From: Rodentolepis nana
Taxonomy: Eukaryota > Platyhelminthes > Cestoda > Cyclophyllidea > Hymenolepididae
NCBI GenBank assembly: GCA_900617975.1
Contig: UZAE01012265.1
Span: 1 to 49,504 of the forward strand
Length of the DNA: 49,504 bases
Direction: 5' to 3'
Shown here: piece after piece, positions 33,749 through 45,589 of the stretch
How positions within the stretch are numbered: position 1 is the stretch's first letter
How the letters are laid out: each line of letters opens with the position of its first letter
Program-made: the position numbers and the translations under genes
The notes under the pieces: model-generated
What the model was told of the DNA's origin: nothing
The model's input: the letters and a program-made list of their open reading frames with translations, nothing else
The model's database searches: none

Positions 33749-35658
33749 ATCCCCCTCTGTCATCTCCTTAATAAGCCATCAAAAGACAGAAAATTTAATT
33801 AAAATACAGAATTTATGTGACTATGCATTCAGGTAGTGAAATCTTTGACAGAAGTGCTGACAAGATCAACGTCATGGGGTTTGTGTTTTACTGATCATAT
33901 TTGATAAAATAAATTTTAATTTCTTCAAATGTGAAAGAAAAAAGTGGGTTTACGGGAAATCAATTCAAGGGAGGTAGTAAACGAACAAAATTATCTGGAG
34001 TTGGACGAATTTGAGAGGAGGAGGAGAAGGAGGAAGAAGAGGAGAGAGGAGGGGTGGGAAATGCCACTTCAAATAAAAGCTAGCTGAGTCATCCGCAATA
34101 TTGACGAACTAATTAACAATTTCCATTTTCACGATGCAAGGCCAAATGAAACAGCAAATCACAAATGAGAATAGAGAGCATTAGACAATTAACTGCAGCA
34201 CAAAAAACGCCCTGAAAGATGAGGGCAGTCGCATTCCACATCTGTGAATAGGGGCTAAATCGCGGTCTCCCTGTCCCTCACACTTTTCCTTATACAAAAA
34301 GGCCACTGTGGAGGGATATTTTTAGTGCGATGAGGGAATTCCACATGCCAAACCTTGCCTTCACTGCAAATACTGCCTGGGATTTAAGAAAATGCAGATG
34401 AAAAGTGGCCTTGATCGCAACATTCCGAACATTTCCTTAATTCATATGGCGTTCTGTGCTTTAATGTGAGTTAAATCCTACGCCAATATATCGGAAAAAC
34501 CAATAAGATTCTAGAATTTTGCATTAGGGAAAGCGAAATACCATATTTATTACGTGTTTCAGATGAAATAGACTCTATTGTCATAGGTGTATGCTGAAAG
34601 GTGTTCTTTTGATTAAAGATCAGTTACGTTAACGAGTTTTGTTAAAGTCTCATTCTGATGCTGTTTTCAACCGCGGTAATCATTGTGAATCAGTAAAAGC
34701 GAGAATCTCGAAGTTGCGACCTATAAAATGGCTCAAATTTAAACACCGATTTTATCAGACTAACCATTCGAGGCTTGTATCAAAAACTACGAACCAGAGA
34801 GGGGGGGGTGTATAGGTTTCAATACTGCACACACTGGAAGGAGAATTGAAGTAATAAAATGCAAATCTCAAAGTCAAACAGTTCTTTTAAACACTAACCT
34901 ATGATCGCATCCATTTTGTCCTTAAGACCCTACAAGGGTTGGGAGATATTTGAGATCTCTTAAGACCGTGGACGTCTAGCAGATCCTGAAACCAGCTACG
35001 AGGGCTCTGTATACTTTGTTTCCAGGAGAAACTCGTGTCCCCTTTCTATTCTATTAATAGGAATGACTAGCTGACTCCTGACAGTATTCACTTCACTCTC
35101 CATTTACTTTGATCAAAACACTTTCGTGATTTTCAACGTTAGTGCACAAATTAAATGTACCTTCTTCTTCTTCTCTTCGAGATATTAAAAATAACACCGA
35201 CAGAGAAGCGTAAAAGTGAATCATGCATAAATCCTTTTCACAAAACACATTTTCCCAGATGACAAGAGAGTTTCTCGCGGTGTTTAATTTGAGTTGTTTA
35301 CTTTTAAGAAAAGGGTTTAATACAATAGAAACGAATCTTTATTTTTCAAGCTCATTATTGGCTTAATTACTGCTTTTTGTTAAGCAACTCTTGTTAGTCG
35401 CAAATAGGAAACAATTCCAATAATAGCAGTGTCCTTCAGGCTCTACTCTATAAACAACAATTTCAATTATTTCCTAATGAGTCTGAGTGAAATCCACTGG
35501 AGAAACAACAAATAAATCAATCGTGGCTTGGAATTGAAGGGTTCTCACTTGGGATTATAACACCGAGATAACTTGAAACAGACCTAGACTCCAAAAATTC
35601 AATAAACACATTCCCCATGTTTTAGAAGCATTTTTAACGGAGAAATTAGGAGGGAGGC

Positions 35659-35686
35659 GGGGGGGGGGGGGGGGGGGGGGGGGGGG
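35659..35686. repeat. Poly(G) tract, G28
   Basis: Longest G run in the window, in intron 1 of the SLC10-like gene. It could form G-quadruplexes or a triplex. Confidence 0.97.
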
Positions 35687-36871
35687 TGAGAAGAAATCGA
35701 TTTTCAAATTCATAATGGAGAAAGTAATAGAGGAAATGCAAAACTTAAATTATTGTTTAGGTTGAAAACAATTGTTCATCTGAAAAGGAGAAGAAGGAAG
35801 CAAAGGAGATTTTTCCGCTAGTTTCATGATTTTGCTTTTCATTCGCCTCTCTCAAAACCTTTCTTCAGAACAAGTTTGCGAAAGTATTAAATAAATGACT
35901 TCCTAACCTAGACGATATTGTTACAAATTCCCATTATCGACTACAATTGAACTCTTCTTGTATCCATGAAATAAGTAAAATTACTCTGAAATTGATTTAG
36001 ATTTTTGAAGAAGAACTCAAACGGAAAGGTTTCCCTTCTATTCCGGTGATTCAATAATGCGGAGAGAGAAGAAGTTGTTAAACTTCTGTAAAGTAAACAT
36101 ATGCTATTCATTTAAAGAATTTTGCAGAGCAATCAGTAGAAGAGACTTCATGCCAATCACTGAATCAGAAATTGATAATGACACACACACGGATGCAGCA
36201 TAGCCAACGATTCGCATATAATTTAAATAAATTGTTAAATCATAATCCACTCGACAATTCTGTTTGAATTGAAACTCAAATTAAGGCTACCTTTGCATGG
36301 ATAGGTGACAAAATGAAAACTGATGCTTTACTATACATTTTGATGTAGTGCTCTCAATCTATTATTAATTTTTTTAAGGAAACAGAGCCCCATAATTAAA
36401 AAATATCAAAGTGCTTTCTAGAAACACACAGCAAATCGTCAATTTTTTTCACTCTTGGCATAAGTGGTCATTCTTCACCTATCATCCGAAAGAAGACAAA
36501 AAATAGGACCACTCAGATAAAGACACTGGCAGCAAAGGGTTTTAAAAGTGGGAAAGGAGGAAAATGGCTTTTTTAATTTCTGGACAGGTCATTAATGCGA
36601 AACCTAATTAGTCCAAAAGAAACTCTACGTCAGTCAAGAGGGGATACATCAGTAGCCAAGGTAAAACAATCCTGTGGTATTTTTTTTAAACAAAAATCTT
36701 CTAGTGGTCTGTCATGATGGTGAAGTGTGAGGGATGATATACTCCACCTGTCTCATTTCAATTCCAATACTTCACATTAAAATTTCACAGGTTGAGGCAA
36801 AAGGTGGAAATCATTGATTTCTAAGACAGAACATAACCCTAAAGCAAATTTTTTTCGCCCTTATCATTTAG

Positions 36872-37043
36872 ATTGGTTTGCTCGCGGGATACGCGAGTTC
36901 TTTATCGAAGGAGAAGATTTACGGGCTGTTTGTGACCACAACTCTGCAAGTTGGCACTTGCGCATTGATTATCATCTCCCTATCAGATTGTCACGAGCAA
37001 TTTGCTCTTGCCATTGCTCATCTGTCCAATATCTTGAATCTCG
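36872..37043 (+). CDS. SLC10/P3-like transporter, exon 2
   Basis: 172-nt exon between acceptor TTTAG|ATT and donor G|GTAAGT. Entering in phase 0 it reads IGLLAGYASSLSKEKIYG... to SNILNL and leaves in phase 1. It corresponds to SLC10 TM3-TM5. In the spliced protein, ISPL joins IGLLAGYA (ASBT: MPLTGFILSVAF), and the end LSNILNL joins ATAPLWIY of exon 3 (ASBT: LLALGMMPLCLLIY). Odd: the family's TM4 motif PGGTASN, which helps bind sodium, is replaced by about QVGTCAL. Every splice phase fits, so the exon is secure although the sequence is divergent. Confidence 0.85.
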
Positions 37044-38491
37044 GTAAGTGATTCCTTTCCACACTCATATTCTAAGTTACCTTGCTTAACACAAAAGCGG
37101 CAATTACTAATAGTGTTAAAGTTATCTAGTAAATAAACATCAGTGTTAGATTTAATACAGGAGGTAAGGGTTAAATTAGGAAAAATGACGTCAGGGGGGG
37201 AATAGATCCAGCTGTAATCTGTCCTCCTATCTCTAACTAACGACAGAAGCCTGTTTCCAAGGGGGATTAAGTTACATCGGCCTAAAACTTAGATTCATCC
37301 TAATTCCAAGCTTACAAGCTAGTTGAATAAGAGAGAGGGCGAAAACAGCACAAAAACATTAATTTCTCAAAGGAGAAATACTTAGCATAATCGTTTTCAA
37401 ACATTAATCACCACAACTGCCATTTGTTCAGCTCCAGAGCAAGTAAAATAAAAAGAAACCAGCTTAATAAGAGAGGTATTCAGTGAGGGAGCCGATTTAC
37501 CTAAGTCCATTCAGGCGTCGATAGATATTTATCACGTGACCTCAAGCTTAGTGGACATACATGTTGACTACAGCACCATTGACAAACCCCAAAGTCAATC
37601 CATCAACAGTTTCGTAAGTGAATAGAAGTTAAAGTAATTGGCTAGGCCAACTGAGAGCTTTTAAATATAAGCACGTTTCTTCCCCATAAATAAAAGTAAA
37701 GACATTTGTTTGTCTTTTTTCATAAATTCAATGTTTACATGTGAGTTGAAAAATTCAAAGGTTAAAAAACAAAACCCAACATGTTCTCAAAGGCGTACAC
37801 TGCAAAGAATCGCAATAATGCAGAAAACAACAAATAAAGAATTTATTTTGGACAAAATCTTTGAAAATGTCCCATTTCCCTGCTAAATGAGTTGTGTCCT
37901 CAAAGTCAAAAAAGGGGACAGGATGAGACAAGTATGACTGCTCAAGAAGGCAAAAATATTATTTTTGCCAACTTTGATGAAATAATACCTAACAAAAAAT
38001 CAATAAATACCACAATCTGTAAATTATTGCAGGTTGGAGAAATAACTTCAAAATTGACACATATTTCTAAATAATAAAGTAAGTATTAATTTAAAGGAAT
38101 GTGAGCTTCTTCGAAAAAGCCATTGAGGAAGCATAGAAATGCGCTGGCAAATTGACTTTTGAGATGAAGAGAGAAAATGTGAAAATCACGTAAACCACGG
38201 ACCAAGTCAACCCACTCACTGCCCACATCGTATCTTATTAGCCATTTAATCGCTTGACCAATGAGAAGCGATAAAAACAGATGGCAGTTTTATTAGAAAC
38301 GAGTAAACTGTTATTAAAAGCTGATGGTTATAAAGTTTGTCGTTTCACCAACGAAATTAATGCATAATACAGTTAACACTATCAGGAATACCATTAAGCT
38401 AGATTGTGGCTGTAATTAGGTCTGCACAATTTTCAGCCAGAACATTCCCAACTACTTGCAAATTTTCGGTAGCAATTTTTTGTTATTTCAG
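37044..38491 (+). other. Intron 2 of the SLC10-like gene
   Basis: About 1.45 kb, GTAAGT...TTTCAG, AT-rich. Nothing else recognised. Confidence 0.8.
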
Positions 38492-39012
38492 CCACAGCAC
38501 CATTGTGGATCTACACAGTGGGAACGTATGTACTCAAACAAGAAATATACCTGTTGAGATTTTGCGGTTTGATTACCCTAATCTCCTTAGTTCAAATGCT
38601 CGGTTTTCTCCTTCGATATGCGCGACCATCAATAGCACACGGAGTACTAACATGGTTTTCTCGACCATTTCTCCTTCTTGCCGGTATACTCTTCGTCACT
38701 CTAGGTGTATATATCAATCAATACGTCTTCCAAGCTCCACAACAAATAGCCTACCTACAACACGTTGGCGTTGCTCTACTTATAATGCTCACAATGAGCT
38801 ACGCCTGTGCGTGGCTAGCTGGTCTACTACTAAACATCTCCGTTCGCCGAACTCGAGCTCTGGCCAATCAAGTATCAGTATATCAAGGTCTTCTTGCCAT
38901 CCCCTTACTGAGGATTTGTGTTCCATCGCCTGAAGGTGAGCAAGTTTCAGCGGCTGCATTGTGGACAGTTTTTCTTACTCCTGTACCACTAATCTACAAT
39001 GAAGTTCTTAAG
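38492..39012 (+). CDS. SLC10/P3-like transporter, exon 3 (central and C-terminal membrane segments)
   Basis: 521-nt exon; acceptor TTATTTCAG|CC, donor AAG|GTAGAT. It reads (A)TAPLWIYTVGTYVLKQEIY and continues with several hydrophobic segments: LLRFCGLITLISLVQMLGFL, WFSRPFLLLAGILFVTLGVY, HVGVALLIMLTMSYACAWLA, and one ending in PVPLIYNEVLK. The order matches SLC10 TM5 end to TM10. In the ninth-segment region, where ASBT has RTVAFETGMQNTQ, this protein has RTRALANQVSVYQG, so the sodium-site Glu and Gln are absent or displaced. The exon enters completing an Ala codon split with exon 2 and leaves in phase 0. A 73-bp intron separates it from exon 4. Confidence 0.87.
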
Positions 39013-39085
39013 GTAGATTGACCAAATTCAAAATATGCCATGTGCCTTAATGATTTAAGTAATGCGGTTATTGTGCTTCTTTCAG

Positions 39086-39583
39086 TTTTTGATCCGAACG
39101 GGAAAATCTATGTACAAAGCTCACAAAATGCGGATGCGAAAACGTGGCCCAACTGCAATGCTTTGTGCAGACTCGCTTGCAGCAGTGGCCTTTACTTCAA
39201 TGCTTCTTCCGGATAATGTGGAGATTAAGCACAAGAGTACAAACACTTCCGATGCGCTACCCTTTGACGAGGCATCTAACAGTACAGTCAATTCGGCCCC
39301 TGTAGCTTCTCGGAAATACAAGAGAACTTTCGTGAGACCTAACAGCTCTGCACTTTTATTCTCATTTAAAGAAAGTTCCTGTGATGCTGAGAATAGGGAG
39401 AAAATCATAGAAGCCCTGGCAAGGAAGGGTGGAGCATCGCTCAGCGAGAAACGAGGACGCAAGAACGGTCGCATGGGACCGCATCCTCGATCCATGGACG
39501 ATGGATTTGGCGGAGGAGTCACGCCCTCCTGGGGACCTGAAACTGTACCCTACCCTCCACCCTCTAGTAAACCCATATTTTGA
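39086..39583 (+). CDS. SLC10/P3-like transporter, exon 4 (cytoplasmic tail and stop)
   Basis: Last coding exon: acceptor CTTTCAG|TTT, 165 codons plus TGA. It starts FLIRTGKSMYKAHKMRMRKRG, a basic juxtamembrane run expected on the cytosolic side after the last membrane helix. A long hydrophilic Ser/Asn-rich tail follows, with a basic patch (EKRGRKNGRMG) and a Pro-rich end (PYPPPSSKPIF). The frame and phase follow directly from exon 3. The tail has no domain I recognise and is longer than in vertebrate SLC10A3. No AATAAA signal is close behind the stop; ATTAAA occurs at about 39725. Confidence 0.82.
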   Translation, partial: FLIRTGKSMYKAHKMRMRKRGPTAMLCADSLAAVAFTSMLLPDNVEIKHKSTNTSDALPFDEASNSTVNSAPVASRKYKRTFVRPNSSALLFSFKESSCDAENREKIIEALARKGGASLSEKRGRKNGRMGPHPRSMDDGFGGGVTPSWGPETVPYPPPSSKPIF

Positions 39584-40040
39584 ACATCAATGACCCAAAT
39601 GTACTAAACAAATTTTCTTATGCAACACATTGATGATTATATATATATGGATTGCGTAGTATAATGAGAAGAGAAGAAAACGTGACTGATCTTTGTGACT
39701 CACACGCAATTATTTCTTTGTTTAATTAAAATCAAAGGAAATATACTAAGCTTCAAAGAAGCCTTAAACAAAGAACATGGCTCTAGCAGGAAGGTCACTT
39801 GGTTAAAGTTAGTTTTGTATTTATAAGCTGAAATTCTTAATAATTAGCAGAGAAAAACTATGTAAATAATTTGGAAAAATTAAAAAAACGATAAACAGTA
39901 CGATAAGTACTCATATGCAGAAAAAGAGGGGAAATGGGTTAAATAGATAGGTGAAATAGGACGACAGGTAAGCACAAGCGAACACGCTCGAGCAACAATG
40001 AAACCTAAAAAATTGCCCCAGCACTTCAACAATCAAGCGA

Positions 40041-40100
40041 TTTGTTGGTGAAAGAAGTTAATGCACTCGTCTACGATGTTTAAAATTGCGAGTTTGACAG
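40041..40100 (+). pseudogene. tRNA-Arg-like relic
   Basis: The stretch TTAATGCACTCGTCTACGAT followed by TTGCGAGTTTGAC resembles the D-loop end, anticodon arm and T arm of an arginine tRNA (CTACG around an ACG anticodon, then TTGCGGGTTCGA). No acceptor stem can be paired. Together with 40141-40195 it may be a tRNA-derived retroposon rather than a gene. Confidence 0.3.
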
Positions 40101-40140
40101 TCATTGGGGCTAATACAAACGATCTCCTCAGAATTTACCA

Positions 40141-40195
40141 TTCGAGAGGGCTTGGAAAGCTACTCTTTCACCCGAGACAAGGGTTCGAGTTATTT
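40141..40195 (+). pseudogene. tRNA-Glu-like relic
   Basis: CTCTTTCACCCGAGACAAGG followed by GTTCGAG closely matches the anticodon loop (CTTTCAC, anticodon TTC), variable region and T-loop of glutamate tRNA. The D arm is poor and no acceptor stem forms with TTATTTCTACT, so it is not a working tRNA. Confidence 0.35.
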
Positions 40196-41050
40196 CTACT
40201 AATATTTGAACAATGGAGAATGGATGAATGAGAAAAAGAGAGAACGAACTAGAAAAGTTTGAACTTTGATAAATAAAAAAGGAAGACTATTAAACCATGT
40301 GGAAGTGGCACCAACTTACTCGAAAATGAGAAGAGACAATATTTTTCAAGAAAGTGCCCAATTCACCGACCAGCTGTTGTGTAAGGCTTAAAGTTAACTA
40401 AACTGGAAACCTAATAACGGCGAGAAAGCAAAAATTTGGGATGAATTATATAAAGAATTCTTGGTAAATATTTTGGCTGAGGAGCAAGACATGTGACCAT
40501 ATAAGAGCGACCAGTCAAATGATTATTGATTCTGCATTCAAAAAGCCAAATAATACACATTTATAAAAACATAAATTATATAGTTCGATTGCACTAAATC
40601 AAGCAATGAGAATTAAATTGCCTATAATATATCGAAGTAAGAAAGAAGTATGAAAAAAGACCTACAGAAAAAAATTTGTTTTAAAGCAAAAATCATGCAT
40701 GAATACGGATATGTTAAGTCGACTAACGCAGTAAAAACTATATTGAAACCAGAAAGTAGGACGAATTGATAAAATTAGTTGCATGTATATAACTAGCGCA
40801 ACAGTAGAAAATATACGCCTTAATTTTTGCTATAAAATAATCAGAAATTATGTCCATGAACTTATGAGACAATATACTAATTAATAATTGTGTGTTGAAA
40901 TTAGATAAAATTGATATTTGGCTGAAATGTGTGAGAAAAATAATTCAACCTGGTCAAATATAAATCGGAAATCATAGCATGCAGAAAAAACACTTTTTTG
41001 AAAAATCGAAGATAATGTAAATAACAAGTCAATAAGAACGCGGCACTCAC

Positions 41051-41096
41051 CAAGAAGAGATATGTAATGCCTTGGTTGTTCACTCTTGGCCGACAT
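41051..41096 (-). CDS. Isolated first coding exon of an unidentified minus-strand gene
   Basis: On the minus strand, AGGATG (A at -3) opens MSAKSEQPRHYISLLG and reaches a perfect consensus donor GTGAGT after 46 nt (15 codons plus 1 nt). The exon and its surroundings (41051-41125) are clearly less AT-rich than the neighbouring kilobases. This looks like the start of a gene running leftward, divergent from SERINC and tail-to-tail with the SLC10-like gene. I do not recognise the peptide. No second exon was found in 39584-41044, so the intron may be long enough to overlap the SLC10-like gene on the opposite strand. It could also be a chance ORF next to a chance donor. Confidence 0.4.
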
Positions 41097-43229
41097 CCTG
41101 GCTATCTATGAAGTCGAGTGCGCAGATCAAGGTTAATTTAATCATTAACCTGTAAAGTCACTAGCCATTAGTTTCAAGGCTGTGGAATAAAAGATCTACA
41201 ATTGTTTTTTATTATATTACAACTAACTAAATTAGTTGCTAAAAGATTAACTTTGAAATTTTTTAGTCATTTATTACAAATCAAACAAAATGTCTTTATC
41301 TTAAAACAAAAATGTAATCTAAATAATTAACAATTTTTATAAAATGAAAAATTTGCATAATGTGTTGAGAATGTAGTAAACATTTTACTTGTTCTACGAT
41401 GAACAAAGGAAGGCACAAATTTTCCGAATTATAAAATTTTCAATGTTGATCCTCAATCGGTATATTTTAATTTTCCATATCCCAAGTTCGTACATTTATT
41501 AACCATATAAACCACTAGCAATTCTTTATCGCCAAAATCAGAGTAGATAATTATGATTGTAAAGTTAAAGTTCATTAATTATCCACATGTATAGATTTAC
41601 TTAACCCTGACACTTTAAATCATGGAAATTGCTTTTCATTTATTCTTATCTGCGAAGAATGGTTAACAAATAGTAAATAAGAGCTAAAAGAACTATTCCA
41701 TTTCATTTACATGGCGAATGCAGCCAACTTGAGGATGGAAACATGAAAATTTAAATCCCCTAATGATTAATATAGTAATTAATAAATCAGCATTTTTCAG
41801 AAGACTAAACATATGCATCAAATCGGCATAAATCCTTCGTAGTCACTCTGTTAATGGTATTTAAAAAAAGGAACAAATTTTACAGAATACAATCTAGCGC
41901 CATAATGTTTCACTACGCTTCACAAACTGAAAGCTAGCAAAGAAAGTTATACTTTTGTTAAATAAGAATTGTTTGGACTTTTTGGGTCTTTTGACATTTA
42001 CAAAACAATCAAAGTTATCAAATTTATAAAGTGAATTTCTCGTGTTTGTAAAGGAGTAATTAGACTTTTAACTTGACAACTTTATTGTTTAACTTTTTTA
42101 AAGGACGAAATTCTGCAGAGTTCAGTGAACATTGTCATGAACTTGTTTGAACCATTGCATTTGTTAAAAGCCAAGTTAATGAACTTTCGTTTAAACTCAG
42201 AACAAATAACACGGGTTAATTTATTTACTTCTTTGAGGTGGTAGTATAAAATGTTGTACTAAAGATGTAGGGAAATCCGATTCTATTTTACATACATGTT
42301 TACTTAAAAGCCAAGTTGATGCCGTTACTTTTAACATCGAAATTTCAACGGTTAATTGGAATTCTAAAGTATGAATTCAAAATCAAAATTGAACGGAAAA
42401 CGAAAAACCATATATGCACCAAATGATTATATCATTATACATATTGAATGTTTTGTATTCTTTTTATTCTAGTCTTTTTTAAGCTATGTATAATATTTGA
42501 TCAATAGGATGTGTTTGTGAATTCCCAGCACATTGATTAGCAGCTCTACATTTGGAAGTGGGCGAAAAGTATGCCAGTGAAGAATGGGTATATAAGCAAT
42601 GATATGAGTATATGGGCAACTGTGTGGTTTTATTTTCAATCTTATAGTAATCATTTAAGACGAAGTTGAGGTCTGGATAATTTTTAACAGTAAAATATTT
42701 TGATATGTAATCTTCTTTTGCTACTTAATCACAATTCAGTATATTATTATGACACCGAAGACCTTGTTACCTTTACAAGCTCGAGCTCAAATCAGATCGG
42801 ACAGTATAAGTAATCCAGTCGAAGAAACATTCCAGTGCTTAGGTCAGCTCAAAGATTTCTATGTGATCAAGTTAAGTTTGTACAAAATTGTAGAAATTTG
42901 ATAAGCATCATAAAATTAACCTTAAAAATTGTAATTTTACTAGGTAAAGTAAAAGAAAAAGTTAATTGTGTATGAATTTTCGTAAAATCAAAAATTATTG
43001 AGTAGCACATATGCATAATGCAATAAAAATTAATATTTTAACTTATTTACTCAATCACATTAAATTTTGGAATTGTAAGTCAGTTGAGCCTTTCACAGTG
43101 TTTTACCTAGTAAAGGTGGTTAATTGATTCAAATATATCTCCTATTATCATACGGTGATATTGCAATAGTGCTCTGTACTCTTATATACTTCTTAGAGCA
43201 CCTATCAGTTTCTTTATCTAAATTTGAGA

Positions 43230-44000
43230 ATGGGTTGTTTAATTTCCTGTGTTGCTTGCTGTTTCTGTGATGCTGCCGCAAGTCTGTGTTGTAAATGCTT
43301 GCCATCCTGCAGAAACTCAACGTCAACGAGGTTGCTATATGGATTAATCCTGTTTACTGTGTTAATAGTCTCGTGCATTTGTCTTAATCCAAGTATAGCA
43401 ACATTTTTGAAAAAGATACCTTACTTGTGCTCAACGGAACAGAGTAACATATGTAATTTAATAACCGGATATGGAGCAGTTTATCGATTGTGCTTTTCAT
43501 TGTCTCTCTTCTTCTGCTTCTTTTCTATTTTCATGATACAAGTTAAATCATCAGCTGACTTTCGGGCGGCCATTCACAATGGCTTCTGGTTCTTCAAAAT
43601 TATTGCAATTATCGGTATCATGGTTGGAGCATTCTTCATTCATAGTTACGAGTTTCTCTATGTGTGGAGGATATTTGGAATGATTGGATCCCTGTGTTTT
43701 ATCATCGTTCAACTAACCCTCATAGTTGATCTAGCCTATTCATGGAATCAGGCTTGGATAGAAGGATTTGAAGAATCCGGCAATAGGGCAATTATCTGTG
43801 GTTTTATCTTCTCCACCATTCTCTTTTATGCTTTGGCGTTTATCGGAATAGTCCTTTTCTATGTTTACTTTGCCTCTGCTCCGGCATGTCGTTTGGGTAA
43901 AATGCTTGTGAGTATTAATCTGATTTTCTGCGTGATCTTCAGTATCATTTCAATTCTTCCAAAAATACAAGAGCATCTTCCCAACTCTGGTCTTCTACAG
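43230..44000 (+). CDS. SERINC: SERINC (serine incorporator / TMS) exon 1
   Basis: First coding exon, 257 codons, of a SERINC-family multipass membrane protein (ER, Golgi and plasma membrane). The family was named for feeding serine into phosphatidylserine and sphingolipid synthesis; some members act as lipid scramblases. Start: ATG at 43230 gives MGCLISCVACCFCDAAASLC, the family's Cys-rich N-terminus, followed by NSTSTRLLYGLILF (vertebrate NNSTVTRLIYALFL). Further hallmarks: FRAAIHNGFWFFK, SWNQAWIEGFEESG (vertebrate SWNESWVEKMEEGN) and SILPKIQEHLPNSGLLQ at the exon end. About seven hydrophobic segments are visible. The donor CAG|GTAATA is in phase 0. The exon is unusually long for this family. 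Confidence 0.95.
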
Positions 44001-45331
44001 GTAATATTGACTATGTATTTTAGTTCAAGTCGCACTTTTTGCGTGAGTAAAGTTGATTATGCTCTGTTGTCGCGTGATTATGCCACTTGACTTGTTATAT
44101 TTATGCTTAAGTTGTCATCAAAGTAGTGGCTGTTTTACGGGTTATTACTGAATTTACCGAATTTTTCATCTCAATTTTGTAAATATTAGCCATATGCGTA
44201 AACATTTCTCGATTAAAATAGTTATGAATTTTACACAAATTAGGTTTTTAGTGTCAATGCTATTCAGTAAAATGTGTCTCATTTTTAATGCTTCAATTGA
44301 GGTTTAGTCGAATTGTGTGGACACAATTAACCGTAAGCTAATGAAGCTCAATTACCTCCAAGGCTTTCCATTCCAGTTAGATGGAATGCGAGCAGCAATT
44401 TACTTGGCGTGGAGACAGATAATCTAAAGTCACTCCTCTGAGAAGCTCACATTTTGCCACCTCTCATTTTGGCCAAAATTATTCAGTACTGCCGACCATT
44501 GATGTTTTTACTGAATGAATACTGATGATCATCTGTCTTCTCTCCATAGGCGTAGTTTTAATGTGGCAATATGATTCGATCGAATTCATTGTGCAAATTA
44601 AAGGCGATAAGATGTTTAAATTCTTAAAATTGACCTGTTGTGGAGTACACAGCCCTAACACGGTTTAACTGAGCAGTCTCTCTTGCCCACTGCGGCCGTG
44701 GCGCTGTTCGTGTTAAGGACTAAATGAGGTTAGGAGTGCCGAGACCTAGGAACCAATCAATAGTCACTTGCACAGCCATCGCACTAGAAATCGCATTTAA
44801 TGCCCAAAGTGTCTGTGTCAATGTCCTCATACGTCAGACTTATCACATGTTTGACACGACCTCAGTAAACGCATTCCACGTTACATGCTCTGTTGCCCCG
44901 ATATTGGTGAGGTGGCTTATTCTATTTTGGGAGGCATTCCATAATTGATAATTTTACCATTGAGATTGCTGGGGTTTTAATCAAGGCTTTTATTGGTGTG
45001 GCAATGCCCTGCAATACTTGTTGAAGAAACAGGTTATTAGTCCTTGGGTTGATAATTATTTCACTAATTTCGTACCTGCAATTTTAAATACATTCGATCA
45101 TGATTAAAGGTTTACGCCTAAAAATGTACCAAAAGCGGTTTAAATCGGAAAAATTAGATCAAATTGAGCTTGGTACAAATCAGTGTCTGACTATTTGAAC
45201 GCCGGTTGTCTAATTAGGTTCCACTTGCCCTATTCCTTGCTGTCTAACACAATACACTAAGGTAGGATGTAGATAAGACCTATCCTTTTGGTGGTCTATG
45301 TACATATTTTCATGTATATTCTCTCTTTCAG
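44001..45331 (+). other. SERINC intron 1
   Basis: GTAATA...CTTTCAG. A moderately GC-richer patch at 44340-44950 contains an open frame with no family match; no repeats recognised. Confidence 0.8.
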
Positions 45332-45589
45332 TCTTCAATAATCAGTGCCTACGTTGTATTCCTGACTTGGTCAGCCTTGGTGGACATTCCGATAGCAGAA
45401 TGCAATCCAACTTTGAATTTGATTAATGTAACCATCATTGATTCCAGCAAAAATAAAGTCACAGTGGAGACTTCAAATTTGTCCTTCAACTGGCAAACCG
45501 GCATCTCCATCACAGTTACTCTTCTTTCGATTGCTTTCGCTTGTATCCGCAACTCCTCGAGTAATTCTCTCAGTCGATTAACTATGGAT
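45332..45589 (+). CDS. SERINC: SERINC exon 2
   Basis: 86-codon exon; acceptor CTCTCTTTCAG|TCT, donor GAT|GTAGGT. It reads SSIISAYVVFLTWSALVDIP...CNP, directly continuing LLQ of exon 1 to give LLQSSIISAYVVFLTWSA (vertebrate LLQSSVITLYTMYLTWSA). Then follow a lumenal loop with sequons, a hydrophobic segment (WQTGISITVTLLSIAFACIR) and the hydrophilic run NSSSNSLSRLTMD, equivalent to vertebrate SNNSQVNKLTL. Together exons 1-2 cover 343 residues. Family members are about 450-470 long, so the last two membrane segments (the LTNWY region) are still missing and were not found downstream to 49504. Confidence 0.9.

Larger units (their letters stand above)
32814..36871 (+). other. Intron 1 of the SLC10-like gene
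   Basis: About 4 kb, GTAAGG...TTTAG. Holds the C22 and G28 tracts and a GA-rich stretch (about 34014-34053). No retroposon copy. Confidence 0.8.
39584..43229. other. Intergenic region between the SLC10-like gene and SERINC
   Basis: Very AT-rich. Contains the tRNA-like relics (40041-40195) and the isolated minus-strand exon (41051-41096). 41100-43200 shows nothing recognisable, apart from a TATATA near 43182, about 45 bp before the SERINC start. Confidence 0.6.

Noticed and set aside
39121..39522. 133-codon minus-strand frame
   Set aside because: Antisense shadow of exon 4 of the SLC10-like gene, whose frame and splice phases are well supported.
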